A DNA stretch of 64,000 nt from Escallonia rubra. Lineage: Eukaryota; Streptophyta; Magnoliopsida; Escalloniales; Escalloniaceae. The stretch spans positions 62,001 through 126,000 of the forward strand of contig JAVXUO010002792.1 in the NCBI GenBank assembly GCA_033065855.1. The letters run 5' to 3'. A program made the position numbers and the translations under genes. Positions 31,965 through 44,822 of the stretch are shown here, one piece after another. The notes beneath the pieces were generated by a model. The model had not been told where the DNA came from, did no database searches, and saw only the letters and a program-made list of their open reading frames with translations. The number at the start of each line of letters is the position of its first letter. Position 1 is the first letter of the stretch.

Positions 31965-33661
31965 TGTAACGCCCCGAACTCGAGGGTCCGGACGTGTTCT
32001 CAACCAAGATCCGAACACGTAAAAAACGTAACTATTATAAAGGTAGGGCAGAGCATCAAATCCATTAGCGACAAAATATCTCCATTAAAACTTAATTAGA
32101 ATATTTCCTCTTCCAAATCCACTAAGACCAAATAATAACCAACCTAGTAGCCATTACAAAAATTTCAATTTCAATTTCAATCTCAAATCAAATTACCCAC
32201 ATCCGGGTAAAGTTCTCAAAATGAATTATATTATTCAATTTCGCTAACAAAACCGATACTCTAATTTCCCAAGTATGCCACGCATCTAATCACATCTATT
32301 TCCTGTGGCAATGGACAAAACAAACAAATAGGAGGTGAGCTTGAATAGCCTAGTAAGGGAAAACCAAATAGGAAGCAAATCCAATAATTCGTATTCCGAG
32401 ACAAAGCCAAAACTTTGACGAACAAGTGATAGCAATTGGTAATAATGCAAGTAAGGCAAATCAAATATACGAAATGATCATTAATGGCCATAGGCCCAAA
32501 GCGAACACAAAAGTCCGAAGGTACGAAACACATACCGATAACATAATAGCCGTCATTTTGAGGACTATCCAAAAGCCACTAAAAGTGACTACAAAAGTTA
32601 CTAAGCCACGAGGTGATTATAAAGCAACTACAAAAGTCACTAAGTGACTGCAAAAGTCACCGAAGTGACTACAAAAGTCTTAAAGACTTCTTTTTTTTTT
32701 TATCAAAATGTTGTTTAACTTAATGATCATGTACAAATTACGAATTGCGAACTCAATAGTAACAAAGGCAAATACGAAGCAATTTGGACAAAACTCCAAA
32801 GTTGTACAACAACTAGAAGGTGATATTATGTAACGATTCCTTACCACAGCAAGAAGTACGAAATCCTTTACAAACAATTAAGTCAGGCCATACGAAATAT
32901 ATATAGCTCGATTAAATCAGAAACAAAACAATGAGCTGTGCAATTTCATAGGTGAGATCGCATGTCCAATCTCACAATTTTAAGTAAAGAAAACGTAAAC
33001 CCTTTGCCACAGCAAGAACGCACCAACCCTTACCTTAATCAAGTTTTTTGGTAATGAAATCCTCAAGCTCCACCTTAGAACCCAAATAGCTTCCCAAGCC
33101 TTCTCCCCTCTCTCTCTCCCCTCCTCAGCCTTTACAAAGAGAAGCAAGAGAACCCAAATGAAAAGGGCTAGAAAGGAAAAATGAAGCTATTTAAAGGATA
33201 AGCCCTAAGTTGACAAATTACACTAACACTCTCCAAACTTTTGATACTTTTTCAAAAAGCACCCAAAACTTTCTAATGTTTATAAAAAGGGGATTTTACA
33301 CTTTCATTTAAAGGAAAGAGTATTCCTTCGACTGAATTTTTCAGACGCGAAATAATCTCCTTCGCCTTTGCTCTCTTTTCATTCGACTGAATCTATTTCA
33401 TTCGACCGAAAATATCATTCTATTCGACTGAATCCTTCCATCCCCTTTTTTCTCGATTTAAAATACTTTTCATTTGAAGCGAACACTATTCATCCGACTG
33501 AAAATACTATTCATTCGAAGCAAATACTATTCATGCCATTCGAATATATCTTTTAGAGATGGTTTAACGATCGATTTTCTATAATGATTTATCCCTTAAT
33601 TTATTTTTCAACAAATATAATCCTTCTTAGCATAAAAAGAGGGGGGGAATGTACCATTACA
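31965..33661 (-). mobile_element. Damaged LTR of the same family
   Basis: The left edge TGTAACGCCCCGAACTC is clear at 31965. The block 32270-32700 matches 1810-2150 and 3590-3990 closely in order: AATTTCCCAAG, the CATCTAATCAC block, GGTGAGC, GAAGGTACGAA and repeated GTGACTACAAAAGT. A block near 33240-33290 (CACCCAAAACTTTCTAATG) matches 5975-6000. The right end is uncertain: a TTACA occurs at 33657-33661, but the flanks (TATAG, ATTTA) do not match, so the copy may be truncated or recombined. No internal domain is attached. Confidence 0.6.
33327..33545. repeat. Interspersed TTCGACTGAA motif cluster
   Basis: Exact or one-mismatch copies of TTCGACTGAA occur at 33327, 33382, 33401 (TTCGACCGAA), 33423 and 33493 (TCCGACTGAA), mixed with CATTCGAAGC and CACTATTCAT. 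Spacing is irregular (19-70 bp). It lies in the tail part of the damaged LTR. Confidence 0.75.
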
Positions 33662-36355
33662 ATTTAGTGTAGTTAAACTGGAAAATAGTACTTAGCTGCT
33701 GTTTATAGCTACACAGTTTTCTATTTTGCCTTGGAAAATCAATAGTAGCCAAGGGTATTCTAGTCTGCACCTAAGTAGTTAGTTAAAAGCCCTTTATTCA
33801 ATTATATTGTCTTTTCAAATCAAAGGTAGCCAGTACGTAAGGCAACCTTCATTAGGTGATGTAAAAGCCTAACGCTTTCAAAGGCAAGCCACACACTAAA
33901 ATGTTCATTCTCACGGAGTATTCTTGATGGGGCTGCTTTATTTCCTCATGCAACCATTCATAATCAAGGTATTTTACTTTCTAATCATGCTACTCTTGTA
34001 TTGTAAATAAATCCTGAATCCTCCCCCCCCCCCCGGCAGGCGTAGACCTTTCAGATTTGTACCAGATTATTTAGAATGTTCTGGAAATTCCTATATATAG
34101 TTCTCAATTGAACAAAACTATTGTTAGGGGGCGACACTTAGCAGTTGCCCTTTCTTAGTGGAACTGACGAGCTTTTGATTTGAGTCTACAAATTCTCAAT
34201 TTATGAAATTCAGCTCCACCTGCCTGATCCTTTAGCCCAACACCAGTTCTTCTACTTATCACATTTTCTCAATTGGCTTTTGGACTACGAAGAATTACAT
34301 TGGGCAAAAAAAAAAAAAAAAAACCTAGGGAGACTTTGATGAAATGTGGAGATTATGATACAAAAGGTTTCCACGCCTCGACCACTATATATCTTTGCGC
34401 TTGGAAGCAAACTCTCAACAAATTTGCAGGCAATTGTAATTGACTCAATTTGGGAGTTCTTTATTTTTTTCTTCTTTTTGAGGACTTCTTTAATGTTGGA
34501 AACAAATCTTAACTATGACTACAATAGAAAGAAATGGAATACGCCCACTAATTGTCTAAATTTCATTGATAATGAAGATGATTATAGAGTACAAAGTCTC
34601 ATGTATAAAACCTGAAATCGGAATTACAATTGATTGACAGTAAAGTCGATACATTTGAAGAAAAGGACTTAAATCTAAGTCGTGATTTGTTTGGGGGTAG
34701 TTGTGTCCTTTCTTCATGTTCTTTCTTTTTCTCTCTTTAAGGATTACTAAATTGTAACCGTCGTCAATTGTTTATCCTCTATATACAGTTGTATGAAACC
34801 GTCCTTGAATTTTTTACAAACAGGCTAGCTATACGTTTTTTTTTAACTGCTATATTTACCGCCACTTTCGGTTAATAGCCACATGTGACAAATAATCATC
34901 ATAAATAAGCAGTAAGAACAATGACGTGTGGCATATATTTTAGCCTCTTTGACGCACACATGCGTGCAAACCTCTCGCTAAAAATTGTACTTTTGCATGC
35001 CAACAGATCGAGGGATGTGAAAGGCACATCTAAAGCCATCTACTTTGTTCCTTACTTCCACAGTCCACGATTCAGGGTTTACGGATGCCGGCTGCTCATA
35101 AGCGTGATTCAGATGCTTTAAACCCTAGAAAATAAATGCTGAGAATTGCATTTAGCAGCGGTAACACCAAGTGCTTTAACTACCTTTTATTAGGAGATCA
35201 AGGGCCTCTTCTGATTGTATACGTGACAACTAATCCTATTAGGATTTGCACACCCACCAATTTCCATACCAATTTCCATAAGGTCTCATGTTCATTACTT
35301 AATTAGGACTCCAAATTACTGGTGTTTGGATGCTTAATCTACCGGGCCAGAAGCAAATTGGCTGATCTCTTCAAAGATACCATGTTTAGAGCATCAGTGG
35401 TCAGTGTTACACAGTGGTGCAACCCGAGTTGGCAACAGTGCAGCCCAAGTGGGCACCGTAGTCACAGAAAATGAAGAAGCGTATCCACATGGCGCCAGTC
35501 GCGTACCACCTAACCTAACTAGGTGAAGTTTTTTTACACAAAGCATCATAATTCTGTATTGATGCCAAAATACGAGTTACGAATTAGGACTGCTCTCATT
35601 TCTCCAGAGCGAATTGAAATGGTTATCAATGCTTCACGTTTTCCCCAAACGAGGACCCGCTCAATCAATACTTCTTTGCTTGCCGGTAAGCAGAAAAATG
35701 AAAAACATGGCAGATCTCCCACTATTTAAATCTCATTGTTGCTAAAATATAATTGTTTCTGGCTATGATGCCCTTCTCGTTACAAGCAAAGCGTGAATAA
35801 TCTAGTGTGTGACGACCTCTCCTTTAAGATGAACTCCCTGTTGTGGTAAGTAGAGTAATCAGCAGCTTGGTCCTCTATAACTGTTTCTTGTGCATGTTCA
35901 AATTTAGCCACATCTCAGACTCAAGTACCAAGTCTTAAGCAATTTACAAATGTGAGAGTATTGATGGCCGGATTGGCTCCGGGACACTTACATGGCACTT
36001 GTTGCCAAATGGATCCGTCACCAAATTTGGAGGGAGTCTCAGAACTCCATTAGTTATGTGTTAAGGGAGAGTTGGGGTTTCAAGGTCTAATTGATATCCA
36101 GTAACAGAAAACATCAAACTTCATTATCACAACATAACCATCTAGCAAAACAAGGCTGCAGGTGCGACATAATCGCAACACGTCAACCTTCATGGTGCGA
36201 CCTCATTAGAGAAGAAAATTGAAGAACAAAAGTCCCTTCCCCTTTGAAATTGCTTAGGCTAGAGGAGATAAATCAGATGAACAGGCATTCATCATAAGTA
36301 CTCGAACTAAATAAGGAACTTCCACAAAGATGTAAGAACTGAGAATCTCATCTAA
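33662..36355. other. Intergenic, 3' side of the zinc-finger gene
   Basis: About 2.7 kb without a recognised gene. It contains C12 (34023-34034) and A18 (about 34305-34322). The frame at 34346-34615 has no family match. The last few hundred bases before 36355 are presumably the 3' UTR of the minus-strand zinc-finger gene. Confidence 0.5.
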
Positions 36356-38046
36356 CTAACTACCAACATTTGAGGAAGATGCATAACCATAAGCAGCGAC
36401 GTGTTTAGACACAACACCATCTTCGTAGTCCATGGGTGGTTCCTCATTTAGATCCCAAAAGATAAACTTATTGCCCGTGTCACTGGCACTGGTTTCACCA
36501 GGTGATGTCACATGGCTCGAAGGAGCGTCTACGGCCTGACCGTTCCAATGGGACCTCTGGTGACCTCCGAGAGCCTGACCAGTGGGGAAAGTCTTGTTGC
36601 ATATCTTGCATCGGTGTGTGCTTTCCACCGTCTTCAGGACACACTCCATTTCGCATTCTTTGTTTTCTTCTACTGGGTTTGGCTCATCTTCTTCTTCATG
36701 AAGCCCATTTGTAATGGAAAGCTTGAATTTGTTGTGGCTAGATTTGTGACCTCCAAGGGCCTGCGGACTTGGAAAGTACATGCTACAAGATGTACATTTG
36801 TACTTACCTGGAGTACTCGTGGTTGCTATCGTAACTGGCTTCTTCTGATGACTCGACTCAAAATTCAATGCCGCCTTCTCCTTTTTCTTCTTCTTGTCCT
36901 TCTTAGTCAATGCCATTTTGCCACTAGAATTCCCCGTATTGTTGTCGAAACTAATTATGCCAACAGGAGCTTGACTTTCCCTACTTGTAATAGGGGTTAG
37001 GCCTTGATACAATGATGCGATACTACTATCACTGAAAAAAGCCAATTAAAGAAGAAATTCTGTTAACTACAAAACCTCTAAGCAAACAAACAGGAAACAC
37101 AAACTCAATAGAGTGATCACGGTAAACCTAATTGAAGAATTATTGGAATACGAGATAGAGGATACCTTGCATATGATTCGTCTGAAGGCATCAGATCTTT
37201 CCCTTTGGTTTCATCCAATATCCTAGTAACATTCAAGGACGTACAGGGAAAATCAATTCTCCTCTTTCTGGATCTAGAAGTGCCGCTTGCATGCTCGATT
37301 TCGCTGTTCGTGTCCTCAACACAGCGCTTTTCCAATATGCTTGACAACTTGATAGAGTCTGTATCAACGAGTTTTAAGAGATTAGTTGCAGCCTCTCGTT
37401 CCTCAAAAAGCTGCTCGCTATCCTCAGACTCCGAGCTTGAGCTATCAGACTCAGTTGTCTTTAGGCCACGCCTGGCCATCGCAGACCAGCTCGGCAAAGA
37501 CTTTACCAGATCCATTACGGGCGGTGGTGTCTTCGTAGCACCAGCTGAAAGCACGTAGTTCCCCTCATGATTGACATCTAGAAGAGGCAGGTCGTCATCT
37601 TCAACTTCATCCTGATCAGACAGAGTTGGATTAATGCAGTGTTTGGCAGAGTGTGGAGGGGGTTGGATTCCCCTCCACTCCCTCTCCGGATGGCACCTCA
37701 TGTGCCCAAACAACGACTTCATCGACACAAAGTCCTTTCTGCAAATCTGACAAGTCGGTTTCTTGAACTTGTTTGGATGGTTGTCGTTCTTATGTTTGAG
37801 TTTCCTCAGGGCTGCTAATTCTTCTTTTGCTGCTTGGAGGTGAATTCTGCGATGACCACCAAGAGCCTTGCCTGACTTGAACTCTTTCGAGCACTCTGGA
37901 CAAATCCGAGTTGTTGGAACCCTTTGATCGGGGCTATCTTTGATCGGATCCTCCTCCGCCTCAAATCCTCCAACCTTGAGCTTGATGACCATTTTGGGTA
38001 ATATTCCAGATATTTGTTCACCCTTTTCGATCTGGTAATCCTCCAT
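36356..38046 (-). CDS. C2H2 zinc-finger protein with four fingers and EAR motif
   Basis: Two coding exons on the minus strand: 38046-37166 (ATG at 38046) and 37031-36356 (stop TAG at 36358-36356). The 134-bp intron is GT-AG and splits a Ser codon; the joined frame gives 518 residues. Four C2H2 fingers have the plant C-x2-C-x12-H-x3-H spacing: residues 49-69 (KALGGH), 99-119 (KSLFGH), 373-393 (QALGGH) and 435-455 (QALGGH). Basic stretches (SRSRKRR; KKDKKKKKEK at 337-346) suggest nuclear import. Near the end, WDLNEEPP (about 486-493) matches the DLNxxP form of the EAR repression motif, which recruits TOPLESS-type corepressors. So it is most likely a DNA-binding transcriptional repressor. The two finger pairs are about 250 residues apart, wider than in typical ZAT proteins. 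Targets cannot be inferred and I do not recognise the exact orthologue. Confidence 0.92.
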
Positions 38047-38420
38047 TGAACAACTAGAATAAACAGAATTTCAACAGAAAAAGATTTAGGGCACTCGAGC
38101 GGAAAAAACCTAGAGATAACTAAAGGGACCCGTCACTCAGAACCCTAGATAGAGACTAGCTTGTGCAAAACTGTTGGGTTAAAAAAGGCCCGCTGCTTCA
38201 GCTTAAAAGAATTAAAAAAAACAAATAGAAAAACAAAAAATCATAACAAAGGAAAGAAGCTCGAAAAATCAGCTCCCAAAAAAGAACCAAGATTTTTTAT
38301 ACAAAAATTTAAATCAAATCAGTGAGAAGATACATACAGGAGCTGGTAACAGGGAACCAGAAGAGAGGGAGAACAAGTTTAAGAAGATAAAGAAGAAGAA
38401 AGGAAATAAAAGTCATTATG
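38047..38420 (-). promoter_or_regulatory. 5' leader of the zinc-finger gene, probably with an intron
   Basis: Reading from high to low coordinates, a pyrimidine-rich leader (about 38420-38338) is followed by CCT/GTATGT, a good donor, at 38337. It ends at TTATTCTAG (acceptor at 38055-38054), seven bases before the ATG. This suggests a 284-bp 5' UTR intron, common in plant regulatory genes. No convincing TATA box is seen upstream. Inference from splice signals only. Confidence 0.45.
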
Positions 38421-39471
38421 ACTGGAAATTGACAGTCATTTGGTCTCTTTGGCTATGTAGCATTAATACGAGCTTTAATGAAATTAATTTCTCAAATTAA
38501 AACTAAAACCAAAAGGATAAAAAGATGAAAAACGAAAGAAAAAAAAAAAAAAACAAGGGTTACAAGAATTTAAGCTGTTACTGTAATCTGCTCCTACTAA
38601 CTAAGAAACTTGGTTTTCTTAAAATCTTCAATGAGAAAAGAAGTTGCTAATATTTTGTAATTAAATTATATTGAGTAAATCTCCGGTTAATCTTTTCCAT
38701 AAATATCAGGGTAATAAGAAGACCTTCCAAAGATAGTCCGACTTCCCTAAAATCTCTCGATTGTAATTGAGATCTCTCAGATATTTTTCTCAAGGTTGAA
38801 TTGATACTTATCTTTATCTCTCTCTCTCTAGACTTATATTCATTCTTATTCTCTTATGTTTTTATTTTTCATTTTTTTTTGTAATTAAATCGTTTTCTAT
38901 TTATTTTTTGTTCCCGCGGAATCTATGGTGAACGACAATGATTTAGATGAATACGATCATGGTTCGCGGCCTTTAATCTGTGGTTCAGTAATGTTCGTTC
39001 ACCTATTTTATATTTTCTTAAGCAGAGAAATATATTAATGACCGGGCTGAAGAATACAAAGGGTGCAATGCAAGTAATGGGGAGATCGAGCGAGCATGTG
39101 TACAATACAATGCATAATGACATTTATTTATCGTACTACTGGTAAACACTTGTTTGGGATGCTGCTGTTCCAAATTCCAGAGGTACCCACCACCACCCAC
39201 GTCTTTTGAGACTCTATATGTTCCCACCGGCGGCATTCGAACATCCTTTCCATACTAGAAATCACAGCAACTCATTTTCCATTGTAATTACTTTCTACAT
39301 AGGAGATTGGTAAAAAAATTCTTATTTCTTAATTCTTGACCGTTTTTTTTCTTTTTTTTTTTGTAAGAAAAAAGGGAGACGGATAAAATAACGCATATGT
39401 TATCCATTCTTTTCTTTTTTTGGGGGGAATTGTATCTAGATAAAATAAAAAGTCAAAATTATTCTTTTTTA
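38421..39471. other. Upstream region of the zinc-finger gene
   Basis: AT-rich with a TCTCTC tract near 38817-38830 and T-rich runs. I see no further gene. It presumably contains the minus-strand promoter. Confidence 0.4.
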
Positions 39472-40070
39472 GAGGGTGTTTGAAATTGATTTTGTTGTTG
39501 TCGAACCCGTTTCAAACAATTGAAATATGTTGGCGAGTGTTTGACAAAACAGGTAGCATTTAAAACACCTTTTAGAAAACATAAAAAAGTTCTAAAACCA
39601 TAGAGAAACAAGTTTAACCAAGAAAAGTACTAGATTACAATAGGACATTGGATGCCCTTTTATAACTACAATATTTTATTTTGACTCTTTAGACTTCTTT
39701 TAACTTAATTGTGGTTGCGTTGAAGTTTTTTCACTAATCAGGCTTGGGAATATATTTATATGGGATATGATAACATAAAAGGGTAAGAGAAGTAACTACA
39801 ATGTATTGTTTACTTAAAAAGCATAGAGAATACTGCATGTGTATGTTAAACAATAGCAGAATCAGTGTCTTTGATGCCCTTGTTGGGCATTTCTTTACAC
39901 TAAACAGTTTTTTATCGAAACAATTTTCACAGCTTTTAGCATGAGTTTTTGTAACTTTTTTGGCAAACGGCGGTTACTGATTTTGAATTAATATTATTAA
40001 AACTGCTTTTTCAAAGTTGTTTTTGTTTTAATTTAAAAATTATTTTTAAGTATCAATCCCAAACGGAATC
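39472..40070. mobile_element. Tourist-like MITE (599 bp)
   Basis: Flanked by TTA on both sides (39469-39471 and 40071-40073). The ends are imperfect inverted repeats: GAGGGTGTTTGAAATTGAT and, reverse-complemented from the right, GATTCCGTTTGGGATTGAT. It is AT-rich and non-coding. The target and end layout match PIF/Harbinger-derived MITEs. Confidence 0.6.
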
Positions 40071-40199
40071 TTAGTAAAATTGTGAAACCCTGGTGTGTAA
40101 CTTCGAATTTAATAAGGTTGAGCCATCAAACTCTCATGGAGGCTATATGTAAACATCTCTCTATGAGCATAAAACCCAAGACAAAAAACACAAAACTGT

Positions 40200-42694
40200 A
40201 GTGGACTATCTTGTTAACATCAAGAAACCTGATTGTGAACAAGTCTCTGGACAGTGGGGATGATGCTTGTTGGCATGGTGGCTAGTAGAGCTTGGGTTAG
40301 TGGTTGTTACCATGGTGATTAATGGGCCGGGGTTCTAATTGTTGGCTGTTGGCATGGTGGCGAGTAGGGGGTTGGGTTAGTGGATGTTGGCATGGTGGCC
40401 TGTGGTGTGTGGTTGGTGATCACCGGGATTGGGATGGTGGCAGGTGCGGTTGTGGTTGATGACTGTTTGCTCGTGGCCTCTAGCCATCTCCATCCCCATT
40501 TCTTGATTGTAAGATCATGCCTTCGTTTGCACCAAAAAAAAAAAAAAAAGATCACGCCTACGCTCCCAGTTTCCATTAGTGAGATCTCGTCAGTCCCTGA
40601 TCTCCACCGGAGGGGATCCGGTGGCCTTACTTTGCTATCAGGTCTATAAACTGGTGTCATTGGTGGCTATTGGCGAGTAAAGGGGTGGTCCATGGTCAGT
40701 CAAGCACTGGTTGATGGTTTTTTTTTTCTTTTCATTTTTAACTTTTTCATTCTGTTTAGAGAGAATTATAGTCTTTGATTCTTTGTAACCTATGTAATAA
40801 TTGTTCTTTGTGGAACCATTGAATCTTCAAAGCTTTTTTTTTTTAAACTTGTGATATTCATATATATTGGTCTTTCAATTAGGATATGGTTGTATTGCTT
40901 CCAGTTCATAATTTTGCAATTAGCACCTGTTTCTTGAAAAAACAGGAATAACATGTTCAACCACATTTTGTTCTTTATATTTCAGGATGAATGTAACAAT
41001 TCAAATGCACTTCGTTCTTTTCTTATCCTTCAAATGGGGCAGTATTCTTGATCTGGCCCCTCTAAGAAAAAAGAACATGGAAAAAAAAAAACGTTTCGAA
41101 CAGTGTTTCGTGCTTTATGCTTTCTTCTTGGCATGATATACTGTCATCCCCAAGAAGCAAGACGCCATAACACATATTCTAACACGCTAACCACATAGCA
41201 AGTCTTTTAGACATATTACATACAACCATCCTTACAAATCCAAGCTTATACACACATACAGATCACACTTTCACACTAGTTCATAACATATAACACATAA
41301 CTATATAGCACACCTCACTATCTATTTACAAGTGTACAAGGACTTACTATCCCTAATTCTCAGGCACAAAAGAATACTCAAATTTTTCGTAGCCAACACC
41401 CTCGCCTCTCGCTTCTTGAATCTTTCTTGTATCTAAAAAGTAGAGATGGAAAAGAGTTAGCTACATATAAGTAGAGCGAACATATGACCAACTTAAACAC
41501 TATATCTTAATCAGAACAAGCTTGCATAAACAAATCAAAACATGCTTATCTTCATTTCGTACATGACATATCATAGATTGTAGTGAACAAGCGATATTGA
41601 ACGCATATATAGAATACACATCATAATGACTATGAAGAGCCCAAAATGTAAGCCAAATGCTCATTCACCTATCATTCTTTCCTGGTAACACCTTTAGCTA
41701 ATTAGCCAGAAGCTGAGCCGGTCAAGTTCAGTCTGTCAGTGATAGATTTTAGACCTTACACAAGACTTCACACATATTAACAGCATACATGACACAACGT
41801 AATGCCCCTGCTGAGCAAGCTCAACATATATTTCATTTCCATATAATTCATTTTTTCGGCCTTCCACCCCGACCACTACTCCGAAGAATCACATGATTTG
41901 TAGCATGCTATCGTACATAGAGAGTGTTAAACACACCAGGTCTCATATAAAACACCAATATGTATTTCCTAACTCAAAATAGTTTTAGTGAAAGCAGACT
42001 ACTTTCATATTTAAGCAATTTAGGACAACATACATTCAAATTTGAGAGTGATAAAAAAGAGAATGTTAAAGCACACATCTTTAACTTTTCAGAAAGTTAG
42101 AGAACACTCGACTCTGACAAGTATTGAATGAGATATGCTTGTTTAAATAAGAATATATAATTTGGCCAGATTAATCAGCTTCAGCTAGTTCCATATTTAA
42201 ACAATTTAGTGCAATATACACTTCAAATTAGAGAGTGATAAAAGAGACAATGTTAAAGCACAATCTTCAGCTTTTCAGTAAGTTATAGAACACTCAAATC
42301 CACAATTATTCATTAGGATATGCTTGTTTAAATATCAACACAAAATTTGCCTAGATTTTTCTAATCAAATTCTAACACCCCATAAGCACATAACACACCA
42401 ACCATGATTAAAACCATGCTTAAGGTTACTCGTATGTAAAACCCTACAAAATTATAATAAAAAATTCTCTTTTTTTCCTTCATTCTTCATGCTCTCAAAC
42501 CTCTTGTTTAGTTTTTTTTGCAAGCGTATGTACGGTGGAGTGTTTGCAGCTTATGTGTGGGTTTGCATGCATTAATGTGTGTAGGTCTGTGTGTATGTAT
42601 GTGTGCGCGCGAGTGTTATGGGAGGGTATGCTTGTGTGAGTATCGTTGTAATGTACAATTATGTGTGCGCATAGTGTGTGATTGCTTGTACATC

Positions 42695-42740
<46 letters not shown>

Positions 42741-43040
42741 TGTGTTTGTGTTTGTGTTGGAAAAAGATAGAGACATAAAGAAATAGATAAGAGGTGTACT
42801 AGTGTGGATTGTCACGAGGGTGTGGGTGTGTCAGTTGTTGTCATGTATAGTTCACGAAAGGGAGTCGGAGAGTATAAAATGTAAAAAGAGGTTGGACATG
42901 TATGACGACAATAAGAACAAATGTGCTTGTGGGAGAAAATAATGAGATTTATCCGCAATGGGTAAGTGGAAGAAGAAAAGGCGGGCGCATAAGGATCTGA
43001 CTCGTTCAAGAGGACCTTAAAATGGCATTGACAGTTCTTA
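40200..43040. other. No gene; repeated and low-complexity blocks
   Basis: At 40270-40480 a phrase with GGCATGGTGGC recurs several times. An A-run lies near 40534-40551. A tandem duplication of period about 186 bp occupies about 42000-42185 and 42186-42370 (shared CATATTTAAGCAATTTAG, GAGAGTGATAAAA, AATGTTAAAGCAC and ATATGCTTGTTTAAAT). A (GT)20 microsatellite is at 42698-42737. Frames here are artefacts of low complexity. Confidence 0.6.
42698..42737. repeat. (GT)20 microsatellite
   Basis: Forty bases of uninterrupted GT dinucleotide. Confidence 0.95.
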
Positions 43041-43535
43041 TAGGGTGTGTTGAATGTGGAATTTTAAATACCACATACTTCAAAAATTTCCTCATTTCGA
43101 AATCCCCTCATTTACATATCCCTGCTTGGGCATTTTTCACTACTATGTGAATTCTAACTGAGTATTTGCAATTTTTGTTTGGATGAGTACCAATAGATTC
43201 AAGACTTGGATGAGTACCAATACATTCAGGACTTCCCTGAAATTAGACTTGTGAACTAGCTTATTCCGCATATTCTAAATTACACAAACCAATAATTAGA
43301 TAATCTACACGCATTATGAATCAACAACATAAATCATAACAAAGGTCAGGGTAACATAAGAAGAAAATAAAATGTCATAATCCAAACCAAAACAAAGGCA
43401 AACACATAAAATTTATGCATCTAACTAAACTCTATGTTGGTGGAATAAACATCAGCACCCAATTCTTTTCTTGTCAATGGATAATGTCTTTAGCATGCGA
43501 AACTACTATTCATTCTCCATAAACCAGGCAATAGC

Positions 43536-44193
43536 TTAAAATTTTTTGTTTTCCTCAAAATCTCGTATTGCTATCACCTCCTCAAAAACCTCATTAGCAT
43601 CAAGTTTTTGTATTGTTGCACGCATGAAATTGTCAAGAGTTGATGCCATTGTAGCAACTGAAGAAGCAAGAACATCCCTACTCCCTACTTTTCTTTTGCG
43701 GGGCACATTGGTTGGCGTTGAGGAGGGCACTTTTCTCTTTTGAGTTTCTTTAGTAGCTGGAAGAGGATTGTTAGGTACCAAAGGAAAATCATCTAAGCCC
43801 TATATATGTTCCAAAATATAAATCAATATCATAAAGGTCTGCAATAGAACTCATCAGCTTATCTCCATCTATAACAGTTTCAGCCCTTCTCCAATTGCAC
43901 TATCTTTCCCATATAATTCTACCATATCATCCCAATTCCTTATCACTTCATACCTCTATGGTATTGCTTCGTCATGTGACTGTTACATACAAAGCAAAAG
44001 TTAAATTATTGAAAATTGACATAAAGTAATAAAAAATCATACCAACGTAAGAAAATTGTACCGCATCATATGCATTCTTTCCATCATCCCAACTAAAACC
44101 ACTTTGTGCAAGTATAGGACTCACTATGCCAAACATTTTTATCCAAAGCTTAACACGATTTTTCACGTCGATTACAGTGATATCTTTCTTCAT
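43536..44193 (-). pseudogene. Harbinger ORF1, Myb/SANT-like protein relic
   Basis: The upstream segment (44193-44060) reads KNRVKLWIKMFGIVSPILAQ then SGFSWDD, the conserved core of the Myb/SANT-like DNA-binding domain in plant Harbinger ORF1 and L10-interacting MYB-type proteins. The downstream segment (43781-43536) is the variable C-terminal part: basic, with RKRKVGSRD, then a helical stretch MASTLDNFMRATIQKL. The two are in separate frames with a stop between them. ORF1 normally helps bring the transposase to the element ends. Confidence 0.75.
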
Positions 44194-44822
44194 CTGAACA
44201 ATTTAGCATAGGCTGTGGTATACGCAATCGACTTTCACCCAACATCTCCTTTGTTACCCATATTGTTTTGATCTCTGAGTATGTCAGCCAATGCAGCATC
44301 CATATCTAATTTATAATGCACATATTTTGTGTCATTACAATCACTATATATATATACTTCTTCTTCTTCTTTTCTTTGCTAGCACATGTTCATTCGTTTT
44401 TATTATCTCAAATATCTTGCAAAAGCCTCAATTATCATTGTGTAAAAGGACACAACATATAAAACCTGACCAATTACCATTAAGCTGAAACATACCATAC
44501 ACCAAAATCAATACAATGAAACAAATAGAATCAACAAGTTGTTCCTATATACCCAACTACATGCTTGCAAAGTTATATGTTCCAATTATAAACCCAATTA
44601 TACAAATAGGGATTGTCTAAATCATCAACCAAACTTAAGAAAATACGACTTGATATTAAGTTCCAGGGCCTCTTTGTGCTTGATAATCCTCAAACATCTA
44701 TGTTGCTAATGTATCTCTGAATATAGTCTATGGCTCTGTCAATTGTGAAGATGTAAGCATGTATGGATCATGTAGACCCTCTTCTGACATAGATTGAGCA
44801 ATGTCACGACTTCTTCATGCCC

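Noticed and set aside
36512-37000. 162-codon plus-strand frame
   Set aside because: Antisense shadow of the second zinc-finger exon. The minus-strand reading has four conserved fingers and correct splicing.
42495-42815. Thr/His-rich and Val/Cys-rich frames
   Set aside because: Artefacts of the (GT)20 microsatellite and surrounding GT-rich DNA.
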